Below, piece by piece: positions 45,346 through 54,081 of a stretch of 64,000 bases of DNA (position 1 is its first letter; every line of letters begins with the position of its first letter). Source of the stretch: Candidatus Gastranaerophilales bacterium (lineage in GTDB: Bacteria; Cyanobacteriota; Vampirovibrionia; Gastranaerophilales; Gastranaerophilaceae); the NCBI GenBank assembly GCA_944323875.1, contig CALUUH010000009.1, positions 1 through 64,000 on the forward strand, in the 5' to 3' direction. Below the pieces are notes generated by a model. That model was not told the origin of the DNA and made no database searches. It saw only the letters and a list, made by a program, of their open reading frames with translations. A program made the translations under genes and the position numbers.

Positions 45346-45745
45346 TCCCGCAAGGCAACGACTATGGCAAGCCGCCGCGAAACTGTTGCGGGACGACGGA
45401 ACGGCGTTGGTAAGACGCATTTTAGCTTAGACTCTGAAACAATTTCAGGGTGACGGAAAGAGTTTGGCTAAAGATATAAAATCACAATGTCCTCCCCTTG
45501 CGACTCTCCCGAGGTGTAAGAGCAGACTTGTCTGCCCCTCACCCGAATTTCTAAGCTCACATTCGTTCGCTAACAAATTCGTCCTCTCACGCAAGGGGCG
45601 AGGAAATTCTAGCGATTGTTGTGCGCCTTGTTTCGACATCTTACTCACTTCACTCACTGTACTCACTTCACTCACCTTTGATGTGTATGAGCGGACTTGT
45701 ACGCCCAGCAAGGTGGCAACTGAGGCTAGATGCATTTAAAATCAA
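45344..45745. repeat. Repeat island part 2: same mosaic families as at 9.8-10.6 kb
   Basis: In order: CCCGCAAGGCAAC...TTGCGGGACGACGG (45344-45401), CTGAAACAATTTCAG element (45430-45460), GTGTAAGAGCAGACTTGTCTGC hairpin (45513-45537), the CCCCTCACC...CGCAAGGGGCGAGG unit (45535-45603), a CACTCACTT tandem array (45641-45676) and another GTGTATGAGCGGACTTG copy (45682-45711). An open frame at 45445-45735 on the minus strand is only translation of these units. Confidence 0.75.
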
Positions 45746-45753
45746 CCAACAAA

Positions 45754-45783
45754 AAGGCGGGCAGCTGTTTGGCCGCCCGCCTT
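45754..45783 (-). terminator. Terminator of rpsP
   Basis: A 9-bp G/C-rich stem (AAGGCGGGC / GCCCGCCTT) with a 12-base loop is followed, on the minus strand, by T5. It lies 14 bases after the rpsP stop codon. Confidence 0.9.
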
Positions 45784-45796
45784 AAACACCATTCTC

Positions 45797-46192
45797 TTAC
45801 GCTTCAGCGGTTGCTTCTGCAGAAGTTTCGCTTGCAGCTGCTTCAGCAGCAGCTTTTGCTTCTTCTTCAGCTTTTGCCTTAGCTTCTGCTTCGGCCTGAG
45901 CTTTTGCCTGTGCTTTTTTAGACAATTTTACGGTTTCTGATTTTTTGTAGTTCAAAGTACCGTCATCATTACAATTTTTGATTAAGTAAGCAACAGTTTC
46001 AGTCGGTTGTGCACCTTTTTTAACCCAATCCAATGCAGCAGCTTTGTCCAACTGCATAACTTTTGTTTTTGGGTTGTAGTGGCCCAATTCCTGAATAGGT
46101 TTGCCTTCGCGTTTTGTTGTTGAATTAATTACAATAATTCGGTATGTCGGAGCTTTTTTAGCACCCAATCTTTTTAATCTGATTTTTAACAT
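45797..46192 (-). CDS. rpsP: 30S ribosomal protein S16 with Ala/Lys/Glu-rich C-terminal extension
   Basis: Residues 1-90 are a normal S16 (MLKIRLKRLGAKKAPTYRI, then KREGKPIQELGHYNP). About 35-40 further residues are a repetitive Ala/Lys/Glu/Gln tail (AKAQAEAEAKAKAEEE...), predicted helical. The gene stands alone: the usual neighbours rimM and trmD are absent, and its upstream flank is shared with divergent proB. A 190-bp leader precedes it, with no gene seen in 46193-46384. Confidence 0.95.
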   Translation of the reverse strand: MLKIRLKRLGAKKAPTYRIIVINSTTKREGKPIQELGHYNPKTKVMQLDKAAALDWVKKGAQPTETVAYLIKNCNDDGTLNYKKSETVKLSKKAQAKAQAEAEAKAKAEEEAKAAAEAAASETSAEATAEA

Positions 46193-46384
46193 TATAGTTT
46201 TTCCTTCTCTTTATATTATTTTAGTGACATTTCGGACATCCGGCCGCCGCTTGCCGTAAATCCTTGAACAAGGCTAAAGAGGAATTACCCGTTCCAAAAT
46301 TATCAAAGCATAAACCCGAAGGATAATCAAGTCATATTAAAAAAGATTACGCACAACAAAATATTTTCGTGCTAAGATAACATT

Positions 46385-47527
46385 ATGGACAGAAAAGAAT
46401 TTATAAATGCAAAACGTATAGTTATAAAACTTGGAACAAATGTATTAAGGAATGATGACGGCAATGTTTCACTGCCGCGTGTATTTTCATTTATCGAAGA
46501 TATGTCAGCACTGGTAAAACAGGGAAAAGAAGTCATTCTCATCACCTCCGGCGCTGTCGGAATGGGCAAAAAACGACTCGGGCTTGACAGCACGGAAGGC
46601 ATGGCGATGAAGCAGGCATGTGCGGCCATCGGGCAAGGGAAATTAATGTCGGTTTATGAAAGCGGCTTTGAATCATACGGACTTGTTGCGGCACAAATTT
46701 TGCTTACTGAGGACGATTTCTCTATCCGTACAAGATATTTAAGTCTCAGAACAACTTTGAACAAACTTCTGGAACTCGGCACTGTACCGATTATAAATCA
46801 AAATGACACGGTTTCTACACTGGAAATTTCCCAGCGTTATCAGAACAAACTGGTTTGTTTTTCTGATAATGACAAGCTTTCCGCGCTTGTTGCAAGTGAG
46901 TTGGATGCAGATTTATTAATTATTTTGTCTGATATTGAAGGACTTTATGACGCAAACCCTAAAGACAACCCTCAGGCAAAACTTATCAAATCTGTTCCGG
47001 AAGTAACAGATGAAATTTTATCTCTGGCGCAGGGTGTATCATCAGGCGGACGCGGCGGTATGGCAACAAAACTTGAAGCCGCAAGGCTCGTTACGCGTTT
47101 TGGCGGCAAAGTTCTTATTGCTAACGGAAAAATCCCTTATGTCATCAAAAAAATATTTGCCGGTGAAGAATTAGGAACTATGTTCCTTCCGCAGGGTGAA
47201 TTTTTGTCTGACAAAAAACGCTGGATTGGATATGCAACAAACATAATCGGCAAAATTGTAGTCAATAACGGGGCAAAAAAAGCGCTTATTGAAAAACGTA
47301 AAAGTCTGTTGCCTATAGGTGTGCTTAAAGTAATCAATAAGTTTGATAAAGGAGATGTTATATCAATCCTTGACGAAAATGAAAAAGAATTTGCACGCGG
47401 CATTGTAAACTACAATTCCGAAGCCTGCAAAAAGGTTATCGGATGCCATTCTGACAACATTCTTGAAATATTAGGGTTCAAAAATTACGACGCCATTATT
47501 ACGCGCGACAATATTACAATTCTATAA
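46385..47527 (+). CDS. proB: Glutamate 5-kinase
   Basis: The 380-residue enzyme has the amino-acid kinase domain (VIKLGTNVLRNDDG, then ITSGAVGMGKKRLGL, and PIINQNDTVSTLE) and a C-terminal PUA domain (from about residue 280). It starts proline synthesis by phosphorylating glutamate. It is followed 12 bases later by proA. Confidence 0.96.
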   Translation: MDRKEFINAKRIVIKLGTNVLRNDDGNVSLPRVFSFIEDMSALVKQGKEVILITSGAVGMGKKRLGLDSTEGMAMKQACAAIGQGKLMSVYESGFESYGLVAAQILLTEDDFSIRTRYLSLRTTLNKLLELGTVPIINQNDTVSTLEISQRYQNKLVCFSDNDKLSALVASELDADLLIILSDIEGLYDANPKDNPQAKLIKSVPEVTDEILSLAQGVSSGGRGGMATKLEAARLVTRFGGKVLIANGKIPYVIKKIFAGEELGTMFLPQGEFLSDKKRWIGYATNIIGKIVVNNGAKKALIEKRKSLLPIGVLKVINKFDKGDVISILDENEKEFARGIVNYNSEACKKVIGCHSDNILEILGFKNYDAIITRDNITIL

Positions 47528-47539
47528 AAGGAACACGTT

Positions 47540-48787
47540 ATGGATTTTATTGAAATAGCAAAATCAGCCCAACAGGCCGCATTAGAAATTGCTGATATTA
47601 AGACTGAATTAAAAAATGAAGCACTAAACAAAATTGCCGATGCTCTTGAAAAGGCTACAGATGAAATATTTGAGGCTAATCAAAAGGATTTAGAGGCCGC
47701 AAAAGGGCTTGTTGAGTCAGGCGAAATTACTCAATCTACCTACAACAGGCTGAAACTTGATGATAACAAAATGCGTGATATGATATCAGGAATACGGGAT
47801 GTTGCCAATCTTCAAGACCCTATTAACAAAACACTTCTGGCGCGTGAGCTTGATGAAGGCTTGATTTTGTATAAAGTTTCCTGTCCTATCGGTGTTTTAG
47901 GCATAATCTTTGAGGCAAGACCCGATGTAATTGCGCAGATATCTTCTCTTGCAATAAAATCCTCCAATGCCGTTATTCTCAAAGGCGGAAAAGAATCTGT
48001 CAACACTAACAAAACTATTCTTGGGATAATAAATTCAACGCTTGAAAAAATAAGCGGATTTCCAAAGAATGTATTAAATCAGGTATTTACGCGTGATGAT
48101 GTGGCCGAAATGTTAAAATGTGACAAATATATTAATCTGATAATTCCGCGCGGCGGAAACAAACTCGTAAAATTTATCAAAGAAAACACCAAAATTCCTG
48201 TTTTAGGCCATGCTGACGGAATTTGCCACATATTTGTTGACCAATCCGCAAACTTTGAAATGGCAAAAAAAGTTATCATTGATGCAAAAACGCAATATCC
48301 GAGTGCGTGTAATGCTGTGGAAACACTTCTTATTCATCAGGAGTTTTCTGCAAAAGATGAACTTCTGAACGCACTGGAGCAGGCCGGTATAAAATTAGTA
48401 TTTAATCCTGATAGCTGGGCTTTTGAGTATGGTGACAAAATACTTGCCGTAAAAACGGTTGCCGGATTGGATGAGGCCATAGAGCATATCAACACTTATG
48501 GTTCAGGGCATACTGACAGTATTCTTACATCTGACGTACAAAATGCTGAAAAATTTATGAACAAAGTAGACTCAGCAGGTGTATATTTTAATGCATCAAC
48601 GCGTTTTGCAGATGGTTTCAGATACGGGTTTGGAGCAGAAGTCGGTATTTCCACAAATAAAACTAATGCCAGAGGTCCTGTCGGGCTTGAAGGGCTGACG
48701 ATTTATAAGTATAAACTCAAAGGTTCAGGGCAAATAGTTGCCGACTACGTAAGCGGAGAAAAACATTTTACGCACAAGGATCTGTAA
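47540..48787 (+). CDS. proA: Gamma-glutamyl phosphate reductase
   Basis: The 415-residue aldehyde-dehydrogenase-fold enzyme has the catalytic Cys in YPSACNAVETLL and the C-terminal GRGPxGLEGLT-type segment (NARGPVGLEGLTIYKY). It reduces the ProB product to glutamate semialdehyde. It completes the proBA operon. Confidence 0.96.
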   Translation: MDFIEIAKSAQQAALEIADIKTELKNEALNKIADALEKATDEIFEANQKDLEAAKGLVESGEITQSTYNRLKLDDNKMRDMISGIRDVANLQDPINKTLLARELDEGLILYKVSCPIGVLGIIFEARPDVIAQISSLAIKSSNAVILKGGKESVNTNKTILGIINSTLEKISGFPKNVLNQVFTRDDVAEMLKCDKYINLIIPRGGNKLVKFIKENTKIPVLGHADGICHIFVDQSANFEMAKKVIIDAKTQYPSACNAVETLLIHQEFSAKDELLNALEQAGIKLVFNPDSWAFEYGDKILAVKTVAGLDEAIEHINTYGSGHTDSILTSDVQNAEKFMNKVDSAGVYFNASTRFADGFRYGFGAEVGISTNKTNARGPVGLEGLTIYKYKLKGSGQIVADYVSGEKHFTHKDL

Positions 48788-48794
48788 AATCGGC

Positions 48795-48835
48795 TTGACA
48801 TTTGGCAGGTTTTACCCTACAATAAAGTAAGGGTA
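48795..48835 (+). promoter_or_regulatory. Promoter with overlapping operator-like palindrome for the higBA pair
   Basis: TTGACA (48795-48800) is separated by exactly 17 bases from TACAAT (48818-48823). An inverted repeat TACCCT...AGGGTA (48813-48818 and 48830-48835) overlaps the -10 box and the likely transcription start, the normal place for an antitoxin operator. Confidence 0.75.
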
Positions 48836-48842
48836 TATATTT

Positions 48843-49166
48843 ATGCACAAAGTAATTTATTATCGCACTCAGAATAACAAGTGTCCGTTTGATGAATGGG
48901 TCTCATCACTGGATAATTCTATACAAATACGGATAATTAAACGTATCAACAGAATTTATGATAACAATTTTGGCGATTATAAAAAAATTGACAACGATTT
49001 ATATGAAATGAGATTTAGCTATGGCGCAGGTTACAGAATATATTATTCTATTATTAATAATATAATTGTCATACTTATCTCCGGTGGAGATAAATCTTCA
49101 CAACCAAAAGATATTCAAAAAGCTAAAGAATATTTACAAGATATAAAGGAACGCTACAATGGATAA
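48843..49166 (+). CDS. HigB/RelE-like toxin
   Basis: The 107-residue basic protein is of the RelE/ParE superfamily, HigB or 'addiction module killer' branch: it ends in a long helix and has DLYEMRFSYGAGYRIYY and IISGGDKSSQPKDIQKAKEYL, typical of that group. It would cleave mRNA at the ribosome. It precedes its antitoxin, the reversed order usual for HigBA, and overlaps it by 8 bases. Confidence 0.85.
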   Translation: MHKVIYYRTQNNKCPFDEWVSSLDNSIQIRIIKRINRIYDNNFGDYKKIDNDLYEMRFSYGAGYRIYYSIINNIIVILISGGDKSSQPKDIQKAKEYLQDIKERYNG

Positions 49167-49488
49167 AATAAATGTAGATAAAATGTTAAAAGATTTCAAA
49201 TCACATGAAGAATATTTATCAGAAAAACTTCAAGATGAAATGTTTCAGAAGGAATTTCTCAGAATAAGTATAGAAGAATATGCAGAAGATGGAGATTTCA
49301 AAGAATTTTTTCGCTCTCTTGAACAAGTAATTAAAGCACGCGGATCAGTCAGAAGTTTTGCTGAAAAAATAGATATAGATCGCTCTAATCTTTGTGACAT
49401 TCTCAATGGTAAAACAATACCGCGGATAGATACTTTAAACAAAATTTTAAAAGGATTGGGAGCTTCTATAACAATAAAAACAGCATAA
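49159..49488 (+). CDS. HigA-like antitoxin (HTH protein)
   Basis: The 109-residue protein has an acidic N-terminal half and a C-terminal XRE-type helix-turn-helix (SVRSFAEKIDIDRSNLCDILNGKTIPRIDTLNKILKGLG). It should neutralise the toxin encoded just upstream and repress the shared promoter through the TACCCT/AGGGTA repeat. Confidence 0.85.
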   Translation: MDKINVDKMLKDFKSHEEYLSEKLQDEMFQKEFLRISIEEYAEDGDFKEFFRSLEQVIKARGSVRSFAEKIDIDRSNLCDILNGKTIPRIDTLNKILKGLGASITIKTA

Positions 49489-49503
49489 AATAAGGGATAC
49501 AGC

Positions 49504-50262
49504 ATGCAAAAAATAGGAATAATAGGATTGGGGCTGATCGGCGGCTCAATATTTAAAGATTTGACAAAACTCGGATATGATGTTAAGGCGGTATCTAAAT
49601 CGCAAACAGGAGAAAATATTTATAAAAACCTTAGCGATCTGAATGACCGCGATCTGATTTTTGTATGTTCTCCGATGAATAAAACGCTTTCCATATTGGA
49701 TGAATTAGAAACTATTTTGCCTCCGCAAACAATAGTCACGGATGTTTGCAGTCTTAAAGAATTTGTCAGCAAAAAAGAGCGGCCTTATGTTTTTATTCCG
49801 TCTCATCCAATGGCCGGCACTGAACACAAAGGATATGAGAACTCTTTTTCCGGACTTTTCAAAGGAGCAAAGTGGGTTATTACCAAACAATGCCAGCAGA
49901 CTGAGGTTTTAACAGATATTATCCAAAAGCTCGGCGCAACCCCTGTATTCATGAGTGCAAAAGAACATGATCAGGCTGCAGCAATGATATCTCACATGCC
50001 AATGGTTGTAGCGCAGGCACTTTTTCTTGCCGCATCAAAAAATCCGCAAAATCTTGATATTGCCGCAAGCGGATTTCGTGATATGACCCGTCTTGCTATG
50101 TCAAATGAAGAAATGGCAACGGATATGGTGACGATGAATGCAGAAAATATTCAACAGGCTATTCTTAAACTTTATCAGGCTCTGGGCGAATTAACAACGG
50201 GAGACTATCCTGAAATAATCTCCCGTATAAAAGAAGAACGAACAACAATGTTTAACAACTAA
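49504..50262 (+). CDS. tyrA: Prephenate/arogenate dehydrogenase
   Basis: The 252-residue protein has the NAD(P) motif GLGLIGGS at the N-terminus and the PDH signature SHPMAGTE with a downstream EHD motif. It makes the tyrosine precursor. It lacks a fused chorismate mutase or ACT domain, as in cyanobacterial and Firmicutes-type enzymes. It starts 15 bases after the antitoxin stop. Confidence 0.92.
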   Translation: MQKIGIIGLGLIGGSIFKDLTKLGYDVKAVSKSQTGENIYKNLSDLNDRDLIFVCSPMNKTLSILDELETILPPQTIVTDVCSLKEFVSKKERPYVFIPSHPMAGTEHKGYENSFSGLFKGAKWVITKQCQQTEVLTDIIQKLGATPVFMSAKEHDQAAAMISHMPMVVAQALFLAASKNPQNLDIAASGFRDMTRLAMSNEEMATDMVTMNAENIQQAILKLYQALGELTTGDYPEIISRIKEERTTMFNN

Positions 50263-50837
50263 ACGTTTTTAACATCAGTTTTCAGTACATTATAGGCCAC
50301 TGCCGCAGTGAAGCCTAAAAATGCACCTAAACCGACAAATCCCGGACGTATACGTTTTGTTACGCCGACTTCATACGCTGTTACATAGCGTTTATACATT
50401 TTGGAGGCAAAATCATTCACGCTTGATACGATATTACGCAATTCCAGTTTGTCCTCTCTGGAAAGATTTTTCATTACTTTCAATTTTGCCGCGGTATTGA
50501 ACATGCTTTTATCCGGCGGAACTTCAACACCTTTCATGTTAACTACTTTTTCTGGCATAGGGGCACTTTGCGCATCAACCATTTTGATAAAAGTATCCTG
50601 TGCAAGTGTTTTGTTCGGAAGATTTCTGATTTTTTCAATAACCACGCCTTTTACATTACTCGTTTCTTTTTTGATGATATTCATCGCGGTTTGATATTCT
50701 TTTGTCTCTCTTTCAGGCTCTGTAACAGGCAAAAGATATTTTGAAACATAACCTGTAACGCCGCCAACTGTAACCCCTTTAATTACATTACTCAACATAG
50801 AGTTGTCATTTTGATGTACTGCACTTACTGTCGCCAT
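50259..50837 (-). CDS. Small membrane protein with glycine-rich helices, unknown function
   Basis: The 192-residue protein has a glycine-rich hydrophobic segment near 15-35 (VIKGVTVGGVTGYVSKYLL) and another near the C-terminus (about 165-185, GFVGLGAFLGFTAAVAYNV), with a charged helical region between. It lacks a signal peptide. The pattern suggests two membrane helices with the middle exposed on one side. It converges with tyrA, overlapping by 4 bases. I do not recognise the family. Confidence 0.65.
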   Translation of the reverse strand: MATVSAVHQNDNSMLSNVIKGVTVGGVTGYVSKYLLPVTEPERETKEYQTAMNIIKKETSNVKGVVIEKIRNLPNKTLAQDTFIKMVDAQSAPMPEKVVNMKGVEVPPDKSMFNTAAKLKVMKNLSREDKLELRNIVSSVNDFASKMYKRYVTAYEVGVTKRIRPGFVGLGAFLGFTAAVAYNVLKTDVKNV

Positions 50838-51027
50838 AGCTAAACCTCACTATTTAACTAATACCTCGTAACACTACACGAATAAGTTCAATTTTTGTTC
50901 AAAAAAACTAAACTTACTAACCGTATAATATAGCAGATTTACACTTAAATATTTTAAAACTCTTGTAGCAGAAAACACTAAATTTTAAAACTGAGTAATT
51001 AAATCCATTGAGAATTATATCAGACTT

Positions 51028-52059
51028 TTATTTTTTTGTCAAGACCTTTATGAAGTTTAGTAACAACATTATGACAACGAGTACTGCAATGGCTATAAAA
51101 TAGTATTTTATAACACCTACAAATAATGTTGCCATAGCGCCTGCAATAATTGCAAAAGAAGCTAAAATAACAACTGTCTTTTTCTGTGAAAATCCGGCAT
51201 GAAGCAATTTGTGATGGATATGTTCCGCATCAGCCACAAACGGAGATTTACCTTTCCATATTCTGCGCAAACTTGAATATGTTATATCCATAATCGGTAC
51301 GGCAAGTACAACAAACGGAAGCAATATTGCAAGAGTTGCAGCTTTCATAACTCCGGTAATGGAAATTGCAGCGAGTAAAAATCCTGAAAACAGCGCACCT
51401 GAATCCCCCATAAATATCTTGGCTGGATTATAGTTGTAAGTTAAAAAAGCAAGCATTGAACCGGCTAGTATAAATCCGATAAGAGCACTTATCGGACTTG
51501 ACGGATGTATTGAAACTGCAATAATAGCAAGAGTAACAGCGTTAATTGTTACAACTGACCCCGCTAAACCGTCCACTCCGTCTATAAAGTTAAAAGCGTT
51601 ACTTATTCCGACGAGCCACAGTACAGTAATCGGATATGACCACACCCCCAGATCCAATCCGCCAAAAAACGGAATATGATTTATCTGGACTCCCAGAAGA
51701 TACACTAATGTTGATATTGCTATCTGAATAAACAACTTAAATTTAGCGTCAAGGTTATAAATATCATCAATTAACCCCAACAGAAACATCAATGAACTTC
51801 CAAGCAATATTCCTGACAAAAGACTGCCATAAGGATAATAACTTAAAAACACAAGGCACAAGAAAGAAAGCATGGCGCTAAGCCAAATTGCAACGCCGCC
51901 AATTCTCGAAATTGGTTTGGTATGTATTTTTCTTTCGTTAGGCACATCCACAAGTCCTTCTTTTTTAGAAAAACTTATGACCAGCGGCACCAGAAAAACA
52001 CCGAAAATATACGCAATTACTGTTCCGAGAATATGTGCATGTGTAAGTTTTATAATCAT
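51028..52059 (-). CDS. WecA/TagO-type undecaprenyl-phosphate sugar-1-phosphate transferase
   Basis: The 343-residue polytopic protein has the family motifs GLIDDIYNLDAKFKL, NAFNFIDGVDGLA, FMGDSGALF and HIHHKLLHAG. It transfers a HexNAc-1-phosphate to undecaprenyl phosphate, the first step of O-antigen, teichoic-type polymer or other envelope glycan assembly. It follows glyA by 16 bases. Confidence 0.92.
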   Translation of the reverse strand: MIIKLTHAHILGTVIAYIFGVFLVPLVISFSKKEGLVDVPNERKIHTKPISRIGGVAIWLSAMLSFLCLVFLSYYPYGSLLSGILLGSSLMFLLGLIDDIYNLDAKFKLFIQIAISTLVYLLGVQINHIPFFGGLDLGVWSYPITVLWLVGISNAFNFIDGVDGLAGSVVTINAVTLAIIAVSIHPSSPISALIGFILAGSMLAFLTYNYNPAKIFMGDSGALFSGFLLAAISITGVMKAATLAILLPFVVLAVPIMDITYSSLRRIWKGKSPFVADAEHIHHKLLHAGFSQKKTVVILASFAIIAGAMATLFVGVIKYYFIAIAVLVVIMLLLNFIKVLTKK

Positions 52060-52075
52060 CTTTTAGCCTTTGATT

Positions 52076-53320
52076 TTATTCCTGATACAGCGGGTATTTT
52101 TTGCAAAGTTTAAGAGAACGTTCTCTCAAATTTTTCAATCCCAATTCATTATCTGATGAAAATATTGCAGATGCAATAATTTTTGCAACTTCAACCATAT
52201 CATCTTCTTTAAAACCTCTTGTTGTTACAGCCGGCGTACCTAATCTTATACCGCTGGTAACAAAAGGACTCTGCGGGTCATTAGGCACGGTATTTTTATT
52301 CGCGGTAATACCAACACGTTCAAGAACATTCGCCATATCTTTTCCGGTTTTACCTGTTTTTCTCAAATCCAGCGTCATCAAGTGGTTTTCCGTCATGCCG
52401 CCGACAATGTCCATGCCCTCATCCATAAGTCCTTGTGCAAGCGCTCTGGCATTTTTAACAATTTGTTCCGCATAAGTCTTAAATTCAGGTTTAGAAGCCT
52501 CGAGCAATGCCACTGCTTTTGCTGCAATAATATGTTCAAGAGGGCCGCCTTGCATCCCCGGAAATACAGCCTTATCAATGCCCTGAGCATGTTCTGACTT
52601 GCACATAATAATACCGCCGCGCGGGCCTCTGAGAGATTTATGTGTTGTGGTTGTAACAAAGTCCGCATAAGGCGCAGGTGACGGGTGTAATCCGGCAACA
52701 ACAAGACCAGCAATATGTGCGATATCTGCAAGTAAATATGCGCCGACTTCATCCGCAATTTCTCTGAAGCGTTTAAAATCTATAATCTTTGAGTAGTTAC
52801 TTGCACCGCAAATAATTAATTTAGGCTTATGTTCACGTGCCATCTCAAGAACATTGTCGTAATCAATATTGCCTTCTGCATCAACCCCGTAACTTTTTAC
52901 ATTAAAATATAATCCTGAAAAATTAACAGGTGCCCCATGAGAAAGATGTCCGCCATTCGACAAATCCATGCCAAGAACATTATCCCCCGGTTTTAAGCAG
53001 TACATGAATACTGCCATATTAGCCTGCGCTCCGCTATGCGGCTGAACATTGGCATGCTCCATGTGGAAAAGCTCACAAGCACGTTTTTGTGCTATTTCTT
53101 CAATGATATCAACATGTTCACACCCGTTATAAAATCTTTTGTGCGGCTTACCTTCTGCGTATTTATTGGTTAAAACACTTCCGGCAGCTTCCATTACGGC
53201 AAGAGAAGTGATATTTTCGCTTGCAATTAATTCAATTGTTTCCTGTTGCCTTTTTAATTCCTGTTCAATTTGTTCCGCAACAAGCGGGTCCGTTTCCTTA
53301 ATATGTTCCAAGTGCATCAT
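52076..53320 (-). CDS. glyA: Serine hydroxymethyltransferase
   Basis: The 414-residue PLP enzyme interconverts serine and glycine with tetrahydrofolate. Visible motifs are [21 protein letters not shown] and the Schiff-base lysine in [14 protein letters not shown]. Two ATGs are adjacent (53320 and 53317); GGGAGG lies just upstream of both. A glycine riboswitch was looked for in 53321-53411 and not seen. Confidence 0.97.
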   Translation of the reverse strand: MMHLEHIKETDPLVAEQIEQELKRQQETIELIASENITSLAVMEAAGSVLTNKYAEGKPHKRFYNGCEHVDIIEEIAQKRACELFHMEHANVQPHSGAQANMAVFMYCLKPGDNVLGMDLSNGGHLSHGAPVNFSGLYFNVKSYGVDAEGNIDYDNVLEMAREHKPKLIICGASNYSKIIDFKRFREIADEVGAYLLADIAHIAGLVVAGLHPSPAPYADFVTTTTHKSLRGPRGGIIMCKSEHAQGIDKAVFPGMQGGPLEHIIAAKAVALLEASKPEFKTYAEQIVKNARALAQGLMDEGMDIVGGMTENHLMTLDLRKTGKTGKDMANVLERVGITANKNTVPNDPQSPFVTSGIRLGTPAVTTRGFKEDDMVEVAKIIASAIFSSDNELGLKNLRERSLKLCKKYPLYQE

Positions 53321-53411
53321 CTTACCTCCCTGCTTAATTTAAACTACAAAAATATTACCTTAAATAAAACATAAAAACAAGAAGGTTAAAAAAGGTTAAG
53401 TTAGCTCAAAA

Positions 53412-53954
53412 CTAAAATAAAACTTTTAAATCACCGTCAAAAATAAAGGTAACTGATTGAACTTTGTCAATATCCAATCCCATAGCAAGGATTCTCAACG
53501 ATTCACCTTTCTTTATTACATAATTCTTAGGAAAGTCATACAAATAAGGAGTCTTTTCTATATCACCTTTTACGCCGTTGTATTCTCCAATTAATGGTAT
53601 ATATGTCTGCCAGTATTTAAGATATCTTGCATTGACGCGGGTCCAGTGGCTTTTCCTGGTAATATTCTTATTCGCATGATAGTCTGAATCCACACCCTTT
53701 AATAATAAGTCTTTGTCTGTATTATTGGTAATAACATATTCATACGGATTCCCTTCTTTATATGAATACTGAAATTTGAACATATTCTTTTCTATTTTTA
53801 TACCACCTTTATCGTAAACATCACTAAAGACCTTTTTTAACTCTATGGATTTATCATACTCCTGATAAGGATTAGTGTTAAACCAGGTGTCAATTGCTCC
53901 AAAAGCAGGTATTGAGGTAATCATTAGTATCATAATTGCGAATATCTTTTTCAT
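53412..53954 (-). CDS. Secreted protein of unknown function
   Basis: The 180-residue protein starts with a clear signal peptide (MKKIFAIMILMITSIPAFGA). The mature part is mixed, rich in Tyr, Lys and Asn, with no recognised motif and no Cys; it looks like a beta-sandwich-type soluble domain. It lies 91 bases upstream of glyA and about 130 bases downstream of the 949-residue gene. Confidence 0.6.
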   Translation of the reverse strand: MKKIFAIMILMITSIPAFGAIDTWFNTNPYQEYDKSIELKKVFSDVYDKGGIKIEKNMFKFQYSYKEGNPYEYVITNNTDKDLLLKGVDSDYHANKNITRKSHWTRVNARYLKYWQTYIPLIGEYNGVKGDIEKTPYLYDFPKNYVIKKGESLRILAMGLDIDKVQSVTFIFDGDLKVLF

Positions 53955-54081
53955 ATTTTGCTCCTTTTCTTTTTATATATTGTTACACAAGTAACAGAAA
54001 AATGCTCTCCTTAATATCAGTTATCTTTACAAAAATTATCAATAACAGAATCAGACTTAGCAAGTAAAACCGGATATAAAG

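Noticed and set aside
45445-45735. A 96-codon open frame on the minus strand, and a matching 91-codon frame on the plus strand
   Set aside because: Both are only translations of the short palindromic and tandem repeats of the island; no ribosome site and no unique sequence.
46193-46384. Possible remnant coding sequence in the rpsP leader (reads QGFTASGGRMSEMSLK on the minus strand)
   Set aside because: Only about 22 codons are open, bounded by stops, with no start codon or ribosome site. No known RNA fold was recognised either.
53321-53411. Glycine riboswitch upstream of glyA
   Set aside because: Only 91 AT-rich bases, without the conserved GG/GAGAG-type aptamer core.
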